A DNA stretch of 64,000 nt from Nitrospirota bacterium (GCA_015233615.1 JADFXJ010000001.1:1-64000); one strand, 5' to 3'. Shown: positions 34,413 to 43,054, numbered from the stretch's first letter. Notes: generated from the letters alone by a model not told the origin. Translations and numbers: made by a program.

Positions 34413-35759
34413 ATGAAAACCAAAATATTTTGCTCCTTCATAACTATAATAATTATAACGATATTTTCCAATGTCATTTTCCGGCATATGATCGTAAAAG
34501 ACTTCGACGATTATATACAAGGAATTCGGCAAACCAATATTTACTGGTTGATCGCATCCGTGGAAAGTAGTTACGAGCAAGGAAATTGGAATGAAAAAAG
34601 CCTGATGGAATCCCTGCACTGGGGTTTAATGCTTGGAGAGGATATCGTTGTTTTTGACGTCGATGGAAAGAAGATAATGGACTCCGCACAAGTGATTGAA
34701 CATATAAGCCCGCCAATGAGGCAAAAAATGGAACATATCGTTAGTATAAACGAATATGCTAAAGAATTTAAAGACTACGATATCTTTGCCCTTGACAAGA
34801 AAATCGGACGGTTGAAATTCAAACCTCTCGTAAGAAAGGAAATTACCGCAAAGGAAGATGCCTTCAAGGAATGGGCAATGAAATTTATGATAGTATCGTT
34901 CACCATTGCCAGTGCCGGCTCGCTTTTGCTCGCATTGCTTTTTAGTACGTTGCTTTCATTACCGTTAAAAAGGCTCCGTGAGGGTGCCACAAAGATAGCT
35001 GACGGAGATTTCGATGTAAGAATCCCCTATAAAGGACATGATGAGGTAAGCAGTCTTACCGCGTCTTTTAATTACATGGCTGAGGCCTTAAAGCGGGAAT
35101 CCGACATTAGAAAACACGTTATGGCTAACGTTACGCATCAATTAAGGACCCCTCTTACGATAATCAACGCAAATGCAGAGGCAATTATCGATTGTGTGGC
35201 CGAGCCCATGGGAGCAACACAAAATATTAAGGCAGAGGCGGAAAAATTAATAGGGTATATAAAGAGTATCGAAGACCTTACACGCGCGGAGGCCAGTTTT
35301 TTCGAACGTAGTGAATGCAGCGAATTTAATTTAAAGGTATATTTAAGTAAATTGGTTAGTGGATACAAACAGGTAGCTCTAAATAAATCGCTCGATATTT
35401 CTTTTTATGGCGAGGATATGGTTATCTGCACGGACGGTGAAATATTGACGACTATACTGGATAATTTAATATCTAACGCCATAAAATACACTAATGAAGG
35501 TGGAATATACATAGAAAATGGAAGAGACGCGGATGCCTTCCACATTAAGATAAAGGACACAGGAATTGGAATTCCGCTCGAAGAACTCCCTCTTGTCTTC
35601 GAACGCTTTTACAAAGGCCGGAGTAAGGGCCAACAGTCGACAGGCGTGGGTATAGGGCTTTCCATCGTAAAAGAACTGGTGAGTGTTCTCAAAGGAAAAA
35701 TCAGCATTAAAAGCATTCCCGGACAAGGTACCGAGGTTACGTTAACGATACCATACTGA
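34413..35759 (+). CDS. HAMP-containing sensor histidine kinase, orphan
   Basis: The 448-residue kinase has membrane helices near residues 5-25 and 155-180 around a periplasmic sensor domain. A HAMP domain follows (LPLKRLREGATKIADGDFDVRI), then HisKA with NVTHQLRTPLTI (phosphoacceptor His) and an ATPase domain (NLISNAIKYTNEG, DTGIGI, GVGIGLSI). This is the architecture of CpxA/BaeS-type envelope-stress and metal kinases. No response regulator adjoins it, though Met-rich exported proteins lie on both sides. The signal is unknown. Confidence 0.88.
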   Translation: MKTKIFCSFITIIIITIFSNVIFRHMIVKDFDDYIQGIRQTNIYWLIASVESSYEQGNWNEKSLMESLHWGLMLGEDIVVFDVDGKKIMDSAQVIEHISPPMRQKMEHIVSINEYAKEFKDYDIFALDKKIGRLKFKPLVRKEITAKEDAFKEWAMKFMIVSFTIASAGSLLLALLFSTLLSLPLKRLREGATKIADGDFDVRIPYKGHDEVSSLTASFNYMAEALKRESDIRKHVMANVTHQLRTPLTIINANAEAIIDCVAEPMGATQNIKAEAEKLIGYIKSIEDLTRAEASFFERSECSEFNLKVYLSKLVSGYKQVALNKSLDISFYGEDMVICTDGEILTTILDNLISNAIKYTNEGGIYIENGRDADAFHIKIKDTGIGIPLEELPLVFERFYKGRSKGQQSTGVGIGLSIVKELVSVLKGKISIKSIPGQGTEVTLTIPY

Positions 35760-36075
35760 CGGCGTCAACGAAACCATACGGAAGGCGTTAACTTCATGTC
35801 TTTAAAAGGCAATGTATATTTATAGTGGCGAGTGTCAAAGCAAAATTCCCATAGTGCTACTAATATTTTATCGTGGGGGGATGTCATCTTCATAATTAAT
35901 TCATATTTCAGGTGTAGAATAAAAGCCGACTATAGAAGTTGAAAAAGGCAGGATAAAACAAAATTGCGAACAATATCAACATCTTAACTTTAAAGTTGGC
36001 TGAAGCGATAATTCCAAATAGTTAAGCTAGGGAATTATGAAAATACACAACATTTATTAAAAAGGAGGTCTTAAG
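35760..36075. other. 316-base gap, presumed promoter region
   Basis: AT-rich sequence with no ORF. It contains the 12-base palindrome AACTTTAAAGTT near 35988 and ends with AAAAAGGAGGTC, the ribosome site of the next gene. Confidence 0.4.
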
Positions 36076-36285
36076 ATGAAGAGGGTAATTGCTTTAACAC
36101 TAATTGTACTGATACTAGCTGTATTCAGTGTTTTTGCTTTTGCGGGCGAAGGCATGTGTGGCATGCACGGCCCCGGCATGAGTAAAATGAGCCATGGTAA
36201 CGACATGGGCAACGGCAACGGAACCGGCATGGGCAACGGCCACGGAACCGGCATGGGCAACGGCTACGGCATGAACGCAAAATAG
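36076..36285 (+). CDS. Exported Met/Gly/His-rich small protein
   Basis: The 69-residue product has a signal peptide (about 1-22, ending VFAFA). The mature part is almost wholly Met, Gly, His and Asn: CGMHGPGMSKMSHGNDMG followed by three tandem copies of a GNG(T/Y)GMGN(G/A)-type octapeptide. It has one Cys at the start of the mature part. Such composition fits weak multivalent Cu(I)/Ag(I)/Ni binding in the periplasm. A strong AAGGAGGT site supports translation. The DNA repeats that encode the octapeptides are nearly identical, showing recent expansion. Confidence 0.7.
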   Translation: MKRVIALTLIVLILAVFSVFAFAGEGMCGMHGPGMSKMSHGNDMGNGNGTGMGNGHGTGMGNGYGMNAK

Positions 36286-36356
36286 TAGAGATTTAAAGTA
36301 AATATTGTCCGGGAAATGTCCTTCGGGAAATGACCAATTAAAAGGACTTATTAAGT

Positions 36357-36399
36357 AGTGAGTATGCTTCTTTGTTTTGTTAAATGAAGCATACTCACT
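36357..36399. terminator. Perfect 14-base stem hairpin
   Basis: AGTGAGTATGCTTC and GAAGCATACTCACT pair perfectly around a 15-base loop, between the Met-rich gene and the DUF1566 gene. Without a T-run it may be a terminator, a processing site or an operator for the next gene. Confidence 0.45.
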
Positions 36400-36426
36400 A
36401 AGCATTTAATATTGAAGAGAGGAAAA

Positions 36427-36921
36427 ATGAAAATATTAAAATACAGAGATGCTAAAATTATAGTATGTTTTTCCCTTGCCTTTTTTTACATGTTATTGCT
36501 TTCATTGCCTCTTGTTGCATCTGCTGACAATACAAGATTTACAATTCTCTCCGATTTGACAGTAAAAGACAACACAACGGGTCTCATATGGACAAGAAAT
36601 GCCAATCTGGCCAGAGGTTTAACATGGACTGCCGCCTCAAACTATATAAATCAGTTAAATAAGCAAAAGTATGGTGGGTATAACGATTGGAGATTTCCAA
36701 CTGTACATGAATTTGTCACCTTGGTTGATTACTCGCATGCGGAACCTGCACTTCCGTCTGAACATCCCTTTATAAACGTTCAGATGAGCGATTATTGGAC
36801 ATCGGACATTTGTGTATATTATAAAGATAGAAGTGTGTGGGCAATAAATCTAATGCACGGTAATGTAAAAACACAGGATAATTCGATAGGACTAAGCATA
36901 TGGCTGGTTCGCAAAAATTAG
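36427..36921 (+). CDS. Secreted DUF1566 (Lcl C-terminal) domain protein
   Basis: The track begins at TTG 36412, but ATG at 36427 follows AGAGG and gives 164 residues. It has a signal peptide (about 1-31) and one complete DUF1566 domain: VKDNTTGLIWTRNANLARGLTWTAASNYINQLN, GGYNDWRFPTVHEFVTL, DYWTSD and a terminal WLVRKN. The domain is a C-type-lectin-like fold found in adhesins and many exported proteins of aquatic bacteria. Ligand unknown. A second family member is encoded at 61918. Confidence 0.85.
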   Translation: MKILKYRDAKIIVCFSLAFFYMLLLSLPLVASADNTRFTILSDLTVKDNTTGLIWTRNANLARGLTWTAASNYINQLNKQKYGGYNDWRFPTVHEFVTLVDYSHAEPALPSEHPFINVQMSDYWTSDICVYYKDRSVWAINLMHGNVKTQDNSIGLSIWLVRKN

Positions 36922-37026
36922 AATAACCGCTTTTGAAATCCTACAATAATGTAAGATCAGATTTTACATATCATAGAAATAATATTTCAATATACGCATT
37001 AGTAACCATTCACACGCATTTTTTAC

Positions 37027-37055
37027 TTGACATAACTTTAAAGAAGTGGCACAAT
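37027..37055 (+). promoter_or_regulatory. Putative sigma-70 promoter of the Met-rich helical protein
   Basis: TTGACA and CACAAT with a 17-base spacer lie about 170 bases before the ATG at 37226. The 305-base gap holds no other feature I can support. Confidence 0.45.
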
Positions 37056-37225
37056 AAATAAATGATTATGTAACATAAAACTAGGTAGAAAAATTATAAC
37101 ATTAATGTAAGCCGGAACAGGAGGTTAACTATGTGATCGATAGTGAGGAAATACTTTAACAAATGGAGTAGTTGATATTACATGTCCGGCGACAATTACA
37201 ATAAATCTTTAAACAGGAGGTTACA

Positions 37226-37600
37226 ATGAAGAAAGTTGTTATTACAATTCTGGTCGTATTTTTAGTAGCATTGGGTGTTAATTTTGTCTCGGCTGAGGAT
37301 AAAGCTCAACCCGAGTTTAAAATGAAGCACGCACATGAGGATATGCCAAAGATGATGCAGCAAATGGGTGAAGTTATGGAGAAAATGCATGAAGCCATGC
37401 AGAAAGAACCGGTTGATAAAGGTACTCTGAAGGATATCTCCGACTCAATTTCCGAAATGGCAACGTGTATGAAAGAAATGTCCCAGTTGATGAAAAAAAC
37501 AAAGGTATCCAGGCAAGATTTAGAAAAAATGGAAGAGCGGATAATAAGGATTAACGATAAATTCACCGTCCGTGTACCCGTACAAAAAGATACTAAGTAA
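37226..37600 (+). CDS. Exported Met/His-rich helical protein
   Basis: The 124-residue protein has a signal peptide (about 1-23) and a mature part of two or three amphipathic helices rich in Met and His (HAHEDMPKMMQQMGEVMEKMHEAM, then MATCMKEMSQLMKK). The pattern recalls small periplasmic metal-sponge or Spy-like helical proteins, but no family signature is certain. GGAGG stands before the ATG. With the Met-rich proteins at 33147 and 36076 it suggests a local set of exported soft-metal binders; that is inference from composition. Confidence 0.65.
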   Translation: MKKVVITILVVFLVALGVNFVSAEDKAQPEFKMKHAHEDMPKMMQQMGEVMEKMHEAMQKEPVDKGTLKDISDSISEMATCMKEMSQLMKKTKVSRQDLEKMEERIIRINDKFTVRVPVQKDTK

Positions 37601-37725
37601 CCGGGCATAAAGAACCTACTCATTTAGTAATTACAGGCAGTTCAGTGGCAGTGCAATACAACTGACAGATGGATTCCCACTTTCGCAGGAATGATACATA
37701 CGGGGTTGTGTTTGTCGCTCTTTTT

Positions 37726-37776
37726 GTCATTCCCGCGAAACCTGTACACGGCTACGACCGGGGAGCGGGAATCCAG
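37726..37776. repeat. REP-like hairpin element
   Basis: GTCATTCCCGC at the left pairs with GCGGGAAT near the right end across a short insert containing GGCTACGACCGGGG. It is a longer relative of the element at 21881. Confidence 0.55.
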
Positions 37777-37887
37777 TCCTTGCCCTTGTCCATGACCTTT
37801 ACTACCCATCTACTTTGCAGGGCTTGTCTTGGCTGTATGCATGGGATATGCATCATCTGCTGAAGATTAATACCAATTTGCAGTCCT

Positions 37888-38006
37888 AAGAGTAACAAAA
37901 GTACAAGAAATGAGGAGGGGAAGGCCTTCCCCTCGCTTCGGCCGCAAAGGACGCGTCCTTTCGCTACCCCTTCTATCGGGGGAGCGCCCCCGCAACCCCC
38001 CCCTGG
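37888..38006. repeat. Dispersed palindromic repeat, copy 2
   Basis: This copy matches 20391-20525 from AAGAGTAA through CTACCCCTTCT, with a perfect 20-base palindrome GAGGGGAAGGCCTTCCCCTC and the palindrome AAAGGACGCGTCCTTT. A GGGGGAGCGCCCCC hairpin follows. Confidence 0.8.
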
Positions 38007-38079
38007 AACCGCCTTCGGATAATTTATTCATATGATTGCAAGTTAGTATAAGGACTAGACTGCCGGACAAGCCGCAATG

Positions 38080-38335
38080 GTGCGCCTGCGAGTGTGCATA
38101 GTCGGAAGGGTGAAAGTCCCTTTCAGGTATACGCTCTCCGGCCTGTAACAGAACGTAACTGCGTCGCCGCGAGGCGGGGTGGCAAGCTTCGGGAAGTGAA
38201 GAGCCAGTCCGTAGGATGACGAACTTGATTCGGCCTAATGTAACGGCGAGCCTGCCATTCGATGGCGAAGCCCAGACCGCTCGATATACGTATGTGGGGG
38301 GATGACAGTAAGAGGTCGGGGTGACGTCAAGGGTA
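38080..38335 (+). mobile_element. Group II intron 5' fragment (domain I)
   Basis: The sequence starts GTGCGCC, matching the group II 5' consensus GUGYG, and continues with AGGGTGAAAGTCCCT, CAAGCTTCGGGAAGTGAAGA and GCCAGTCCGTAGGATGACG, which are typical of bacterial group II domain I. No reverse transcriptase frame and no domain V/VI or 3' end follow within the window, because a REP-like repeat and a MITE come next. It is therefore a truncated, immobile remnant. Assignment rests on recalled consensus segments. Confidence 0.55.
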
Positions 38336-38340
38336 AGGGC

Positions 38341-38380
38341 AGATTCCGAGCCGTCAGCCGAATTCGCGGGATCGAAATTC
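38341..38380. repeat. GAGCCGTCAGCCG repeat, copy 1
   Basis: GATTCCGAGCCGTCAGCCGAATTCGCGGGATCGAAAT is shared, with small changes, with 57541-57590 and 57663-57697. It joins the intron fragment to the following MITE. Confidence 0.6.
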
Positions 38381-38396
38381 ATTTGCCAGTACCTTA

Positions 38397-38553
38397 GGGC
38401 TCGTTCAAAAATAAGTGAGCCATTTGGCTTGTCTTTTTGCCCGCCCGTTGCTGCGTAAAGGCTCGTGTACATCCAGTACACGAGCCTTTTACGCTCCTTG
38501 CGGATCGAACAAAAATCCTTCGCCATCTGATTCACTTATTTCTGAACGAGCCC
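38397..38553. mobile_element. MITE with 22-bp inverted ends and TTA target duplication
   Basis: GGGCTCGTTCAAAAATAAGTGA at the left matches the inverted right end TCACTTATTTCTGAACGAGCCC with one mismatch, and TTA flanks both sides. A long internal hairpin (AAGGCTCGTGTAC, loop ATCCA) fills the middle, so the 157-base element folds back on itself. No transposase is encoded. The TNA-type duplication would fit mobilisation by an IS5-group transposase, which is inference. Confidence 0.75.
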
Positions 38554-38741
38554 TTAGTAGTTACAACTATTGTTAGCAATTACGGGTTTTCCAGTATTTT
38601 CCCCATTCAAGGTACATGTCCTCAAATGAGGATAACTCTAAATTTTAAATCATCAATATTCAGCCTATTTACAATTGGCATGATTATTGATATGTTAATA
38701 GTCTACCGGCAACGGTAAGAGGGTATCAGGAGGGTCTTTTT

Positions 38742-38909
38742 TTGAACAGCACGGTTAGTGTTTCTACAAGTACGTACATATCTCGTTACAAAATATGGTG
38801 TGTTACCGAATCGAAGCACCTTAGCTGCTCCGAATGCATAACCAACCAGATTTGCGGTGGAGAGGACTGTTTTTGGTGTGCCTACTATTTTAGCGATCTT
38901 TCTTCCTAA
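38742..38909 (+). CDS. Cys-rich 55-residue protein upstream of fdhD
   Basis: A frame too short for the track starts at TTG 38742, preceded by CAGGAGGG about seven bases upstream, and ends 19 bases before fdhD. The product has six Cys in the spacing C-x8-C-x2-C-x5-C-x4-C-x2-C (KHLSCSECITNQICGG, then EDCFWC), so it probably binds one iron-sulfur cluster or zinc ions. There is no signal peptide. Its strong ribosome site and tight linkage to fdhD suggest a role in formate dehydrogenase or molybdenum-cofactor handling, but I know no matching family. Confidence 0.6.
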   Translation: MNSTVSVSTSTYISRYKIWCVTESKHLSCSECITNQICGGEDCFWCAYYFSDLSS

Positions 38910-38928
38910 GGCTATTTCTTCTTAAGGA

Positions 38929-39711
38929 ATGTTTTTCCCACCGGCATCGATGGAAATTTACGTAGAGAAGGTAATCACCAGGTTCGAAGCGGGCGACCGC
39001 GATGAAGTCAAAGACTTTATAGCGGTAGAGAGGCGTCTTGTCCTGTTCGTAAACAACGTGGAGACATTGAGCCTTTACTGCTCACCGGTAATGGTGCGGG
39101 AACTCGTAACGGGCTTTCTGATGACCGAAGGAATTATCAAAGGGAGCTGGTGTACGGAAAAGATGGTCATAGAGCACGGCGAGAGCATGATACGCGTGAG
39201 TCTGGACACCGAAGCGGAAGTATCGACGACCGGCAGGACTATAACTTCGGGCTGCGTGGGAGGGGTTACTTTTGCAAGACCGGTCCCTGGAAGAATGCAG
39301 ATGGGGGATTTCACAGTTTCACCGGACATTCTCATGCGTCTTTTCAGGGTCTTTCAATCGCGCTCGGACTCTTACAGGAACACCGGTTGTATACACAGTG
39401 CCGCGCTTGCCGACTGCTCCAGCCTCCTCGTGTTAGCCGAGGACATAGGCAGACACAACGCCGTGGACAAGGTGATCGGCCACTGCCTGATTAACGACAT
39501 ACCATTCACGGACAAGATTTTGCTGCTCAGCGGACGGCTTTCGTCGGAGATAGGCACTAAGTGCTCCAGGTGGGAGATACCGGTAGTCGTAAGCCGTACC
39601 GCACCCACGCTTCTTTCGGTCTCGATAGCGCAGGAGCGGGGTATTACGATGGTTGGCTTCATGAGAGGCGAGCGGTTTAACGTCTATAGCCACCCCCACA
39701 GGATATCGTAA
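38929..39711 (+). CDS. fdhD: Formate dehydrogenase accessory sulfurtransferase
   Basis: The 260-residue protein has the FdhD motifs TEGII, TGCIHSAAL, LAEDIGRHNAVDKVIG and LSGRLSSEI. FdhD moves sulfur from a cysteine desulfurase to the molybdenum or tungsten cofactor of formate dehydrogenases. The loop that carries CGxCG in E. coli reads TSGCVGGVTF here, so only one of the two Cys remains; this short-loop form is seen in other anaerobes as far as I recall. No formate dehydrogenase gene is in the window. ATG 38929 has weak ribosome pairing, and ATG 38947 is possible. Confidence 0.93.
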   Translation: MFFPPASMEIYVEKVITRFEAGDRDEVKDFIAVERRLVLFVNNVETLSLYCSPVMVRELVTGFLMTEGIIKGSWCTEKMVIEHGESMIRVSLDTEAEVSTTGRTITSGCVGGVTFARPVPGRMQMGDFTVSPDILMRLFRVFQSRSDSYRNTGCIHSAALADCSSLLVLAEDIGRHNAVDKVIGHCLINDIPFTDKILLLSGRLSSEIGTKCSRWEIPVVVSRTAPTLLSVSIAQERGITMVGFMRGERFNVYSHPHRIS

Positions 39712-39907
39712 AGCCTCCCAAAGTTTCCCGTCTTACCGGCTCCCTTCGCTTACCGGTGTCCCTTCGCCGTATCGATTGGTGCCTTTCGAGTTGTATTCGA
39801 AAGAGTAACAAGGCGGCAAGGAGAAAGCGACACAGGCGTACTGTTACGTACGTCGGGGAGCTTTCGACGATCGGCTTCGAAGTTAATCGAATGAATGCAA
39901 TTTGGTA

Positions 39908-40660
39908 TTAGGTGGCTTGTGGTTTGCGGGTTCTCAGGTACTTTATACCGGTCCACACCAGGACAATGGCGAAGACGACTCTCAGCGTTCCGTCCTGGAG
40001 GTATCGTGCAAGGGTTGCGCCCGAATATGTGCCTATAATTATGCCGGGTATGAGGCCTGCCAGGAGGCCAATCTGAACGTTGCCGAGTTTCCAATGCGTG
40101 TAGGCTCCAACCGACCCCGCGGGAACCATGGCCAGGAGAGACACTCCCTGGGCTAAGTGCTGCCCAAAACCCAGCACCAGTACCATGGCCGGGACCATGA
40201 TAGTACCACCTCCAACGCCCATCATGCCGGAGAGGAATCCGGTGAATACGCCGGTTATAATGAGTACTGCGCCCTTTAAAACTCCGGTAACGGCCGCATC
40301 GCCGTGGGTAATGTAGGGTTTCAGCAACATGATTACGGATACCAGCAAAAGAAAACCGCCGAATGAGCGCTTTAGCTTCCACTCCGGCAGAGAGTTGGCA
40401 AAACGGGCTCCCCATCTGGCTGTAAATACGGCCGAAACTGCGATTAATATTGCCGCAATCACGTCCATGCTCCCCGATCGGGCATAGGTAAAAGTTCCGG
40501 CCAGGCCGGTGAACACCAGAGCAACCAGAGAGGTGCCGTGTGCCTTGTGCTGTCCCAATCCGAGAAACTGCACCATCAGAGGGATCATGATCACGCCGCC
40601 GCCAAGACCCACGAGTCCCCCGAAAACCCCGGATGCAAGTCCTATTATCAGGCTGACCAA
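39908..40660 (-). CDS. TauE/SafE-family anion exporter
   Basis: The 250-residue integral membrane protein has the internal repeat of the family: LASGVFGGLVGLGGGVIMIPLMVQFLGLGQHKAHGTSL in the first half and FLSGMMGVGGGTIMVPAMVLVLGFGQHLAQGVSL in the second. About eight membrane helices are expected. Members export sulfite, sulfoacetate or related anions. TTG at 40660 follows AAAGGTGG by eight bases. It is divergent from the HPP gene and shares a promoter region that has a TGAT-N4-ATCA operator. Because the HPP family moves nitrite, the cargo could be a nitrogen or sulfur oxyanion; that is unproven. Confidence 0.92.
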   Translation of the reverse strand: MVSLIIGLASGVFGGLVGLGGGVIMIPLMVQFLGLGQHKAHGTSLVALVFTGLAGTFTYARSGSMDVIAAILIAVSAVFTARWGARFANSLPEWKLKRSFGGFLLLVSVIMLLKPYITHGDAAVTGVLKGAVLIITGVFTGFLSGMMGVGGGTIMVPAMVLVLGFGQHLAQGVSLLAMVPAGSVGAYTHWKLGNVQIGLLAGLIPGIIIGTYSGATLARYLQDGTLRVVFAIVLVWTGIKYLRTRKPQAT

Positions 40661-40701
40661 AGTGTAACCACCTTTAGGGTAAGCACTTTTGTATATAAAG
40701 C

Positions 40702-40717
40702 ATGATGTAAATCATGT
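40702..40717. promoter_or_regulatory. FNR/DNR-type operator, site 2
   Basis: CATGAT-GTAA-ATCATG is a perfect 16-base palindrome with the same core and spacing as the site at 26335. It lies 42 bases from the TauE start and about 100 bases before the HPP start. Confidence 0.6.
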
Positions 40718-40818
40718 ATATTCATGGTCTGTTAATGATATAACAAGAATATAGGAAAATGCACTAATGAAAGTGCAACAGGAAGACACACTTACGAAAA
40801 TATACTAAGAGAAAAGAG

Positions 40819-41367
40819 GTGAGTGCCATCAAAGAGTATTTTAACAAGATGAGGGGTACGAGCAAAAGTCCCGGTGCCGTAAGTTCGGTCGAGATATTCT
40901 GGTCCTGGACGGGCGCCTTTGCCGGCATATCGGCCGTGGCGTTGATTCACTACAAGATATTGTCCGGCACCGGCTATCAAATGGTAATCGGTTCCTTCGG
41001 AGCGTCCGCGGTGCTGATATACGGCGCTATAAAGAGCCCACTGGCACAACCGAGGAACCTGATAGGCGGCCACGTAATATCGGGTATTATAGGCGTGGCC
41101 TCTTATACTTTGTTTCACAACGAAATGTGGCTTGCCTCCTCCGTGGCAGTAGCTACAGCTATAGCCGTGATGCACGCCACGAAGACCCTTCATCCTCCCG
41201 GTGGTGCTACCGCCCTTATCGCAGTAATAGGGGGGGAGAGCATCCATAAGCTGGGCTTTCTCTACGCCATAGTACCGGCCGGCACGGGTGCCTCCATAAT
41301 GCTCGTCGTAGCACTCCTTGTTAACAACATTCCCAGGACGAGACGCTATCCTGAGTTCTGGCTATAA
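40819..41367 (+). CDS. HPP-family membrane protein (putative nitrite transporter)
   Basis: The 182-residue protein has four or five hydrophobic segments and the family signature HPPGGATALI at about 126-135, plus GSFGASAVLIYG and PRNLIGGH. HPP proteins of cyanobacteria and chloroplasts have been linked to nitrite transport. The GTG start at 40819 overlaps its own GAGG, so the true start is uncertain and an in-frame ATC at 40828 or ATG at 40849 is possible. An FNR-type operator lies upstream. With the octaheme cytochrome under a similar site, nitrite traffic is the most coherent role. Confidence 0.88.
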   Translation: MSAIKEYFNKMRGTSKSPGAVSSVEIFWSWTGAFAGISAVALIHYKILSGTGYQMVIGSFGASAVLIYGAIKSPLAQPRNLIGGHVISGIIGVASYTLFHNEMWLASSVAVATAIAVMHATKTLHPPGGATALIAVIGGESIHKLGFLYAIVPAGTGASIMLVVALLVNNIPRTRRYPEFWL

Positions 41368-41500
41368 ACCGGTTATTGGCTATAAGCCGGCATATTTTAA
41401 TCTTTTCCCTTACCGGCATCTTGTAAAAACCCCCTCCGTAATGTTAATTTTAGTTGATTAATTAGCTGATTAATTCTAAATGACCGGAGGTTAATGTCGC

Positions 41501-42919
41501 TTGAATACCAGAATAGAGACTGACAGCATGGGCCGGGTAGAGGTAAGGGCGGACCGTTACTGGGGAGCCCAGACGGAGCGTTCCCTTCTGCACTTTTCAA
41601 TAGGCGGCGACGTTATGCCTATAGAAGTGGTACGCGCCTTTGGAATACTAAAGAAGGCCGCCGCCCTGGCGAACCTGGAGCTTGGCATTTTGAACGAGGA
41701 AAAGGCCCGTCTCATAGTCGCCGCCGCTGAGGAAGTGGTACAGGGGAAGCTCGACGGGCACTTCCCGCTCAGGGTGTGGCAGACCGGCAGCGGTACGCAG
41801 ACGAATATGAACGTTAACGAGGTCATATCCAACCGTGCCATCGAAATGGCCGGAGGGCTACTCGGATCAAAAAAACCCGTACACCCAAACGACGACGTCA
41901 ACATGTCCCAGTCCTCCAACGACACGTTTCCGACCGCCATGCACATAGCCGCGGCATCGCTTATGGTAAACTCCGTGCTGCCGGCACTCGTTGATCTCAG
42001 GGATGCTCTCGACGAAAAGAGCGTGGAGTTCCGCGACATTGTAAAAATAGGCCGGACGCACCTTCAGGATGCCGTGCCCCTAACCCTGGGGCAGGAGTTC
42101 TCCGGCTACACGGCCCAGTTAAACAACTCCGTATCCCACGTAGAATCGGTACTACCACACCTATACCAATTGGCCATAGGCGGTACGGCAGTGGGTACGG
42201 GATTAAATATGCCTCATGGGTTCGACAAGCTATCAACAACCTACGTGGCCACCGAAACGGGGCTGCCCTTTACGCCTGCCGCCAATAAGTTTGCCGCCCT
42301 GGCCTCGCACGACGCGGTGGTTATGGCAAGCGGTGCTCTGAGGACACTGGCCACTTCCCTCATGAAGATAGCCAGGGACCTGTCGATGCTGGGCTCCGGC
42401 CCTCGTTGTGGCCTGGGTGAACTCATATTGCCGGCTAATGAGCCGGGCTCTTCCATAATGCCCGGCAAGGTTAACCCAACCCAGTGTGAGGCGATGGCAA
42501 TGGTCTGCGTCCAGGTGCTCGGAAACGACGTAGCTATTGCAATGGCGGGCTCACAGGGAAATTTTGAGCTAAACGTGTTCAAACCGGTGATCATACACAA
42601 CTTTATACATTCGGCCGTACTTCTCACCGACGCCTGCCGCTCCTTCGAAAGGTACCTTGTAAGGGGTATAAGGCCCAACGTGGAGCGTATCGGTGCACAC
42701 GTGAACAACTCGCTCATGCTCGTTACCGCTCTGAACCCCGTCATAGGTTACGACAATGCTTCGAAAATAGCCGGCAAGGCCTACGCCGAAGGCATCACCC
42801 TCCGGGAAGCGTGCATGCAACTGGGATACCTGACGGGTGAGGAGTTCGACGTGTACGTCAGGCCCGGGGAGATGACGGGTCCTGCACCGGATAAAAAGCA
42901 GGTAAAAAAAATCGATTGA
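41501..42919 (+). CDS. fumC: Fumarate hydratase, class II
   Basis: The 472-residue protein carries the fumarase/aspartase signature [16 protein letters not shown] and the fumarase-type segments [20 protein letters not shown] and [21 protein letters not shown]. Class II fumarase is an iron-free homotetramer that interconverts fumarate and malate in the citric acid cycle. It is favoured over aspartase by [11 protein letters not shown] and length. TTG at 41501 follows GGAGG by ten bases. No other cycle genes are adjacent. Strong conservation throughout. Confidence 0.95.
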   Translation: MNTRIETDSMGRVEVRADRYWGAQTERSLLHFSIGGDVMPIEVVRAFGILKKAAALANLELGILNEEKARLIVAAAEEVVQGKLDGHFPLRVWQTGSGTQTNMNVNEVISNRAIEMAGGLLGSKKPVHPNDDVNMSQSSNDTFPTAMHIAAASLMVNSVLPALVDLRDALDEKSVEFRDIVKIGRTHLQDAVPLTLGQEFSGYTAQLNNSVSHVESVLPHLYQLAIGGTAVGTGLNMPHGFDKLSTTYVATETGLPFTPAANKFAALASHDAVVMASGALRTLATSLMKIARDLSMLGSGPRCGLGELILPANEPGSSIMPGKVNPTQCEAMAMVCVQVLGNDVAIAMAGSQGNFELNVFKPVIIHNFIHSAVLLTDACRSFERYLVRGIRPNVERIGAHVNNSLMLVTALNPVIGYDNASKIAGKAYAEGITLREACMQLGYLTGEEFDVYVRPGEMTGPAPDKKQVKKID

Positions 42920-43054
42920 TTTGCCGGTCCGATTGGTTGACATAGATTGGCGGCCAAATGAAATTGTCCGCCGGAAATTGTTTGTCATTAGCCGGAAATT
43001 GTTTGCGATTAGATTTCCTGCCGGAAAATATATGCCATGAAATTGTATGTCATG

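Noticed and set aside
37867-38535. 222-residue minus-strand ORF
   Set aside because: It runs through the MITE, the intron fragment and the dispersed repeat; the part shared with 20220-20498 is only the repeat read in one frame.
38437-38718. 93-residue plus-strand ORF
   Set aside because: Half of it is the MITE hairpin and the rest has no ribosome site or similarity.
39750-40415. 221-residue minus-strand ORF overlapping the TauE/SafE gene
   Set aside because: Out of frame with the family-matching TauE protein and without its repeat motifs.
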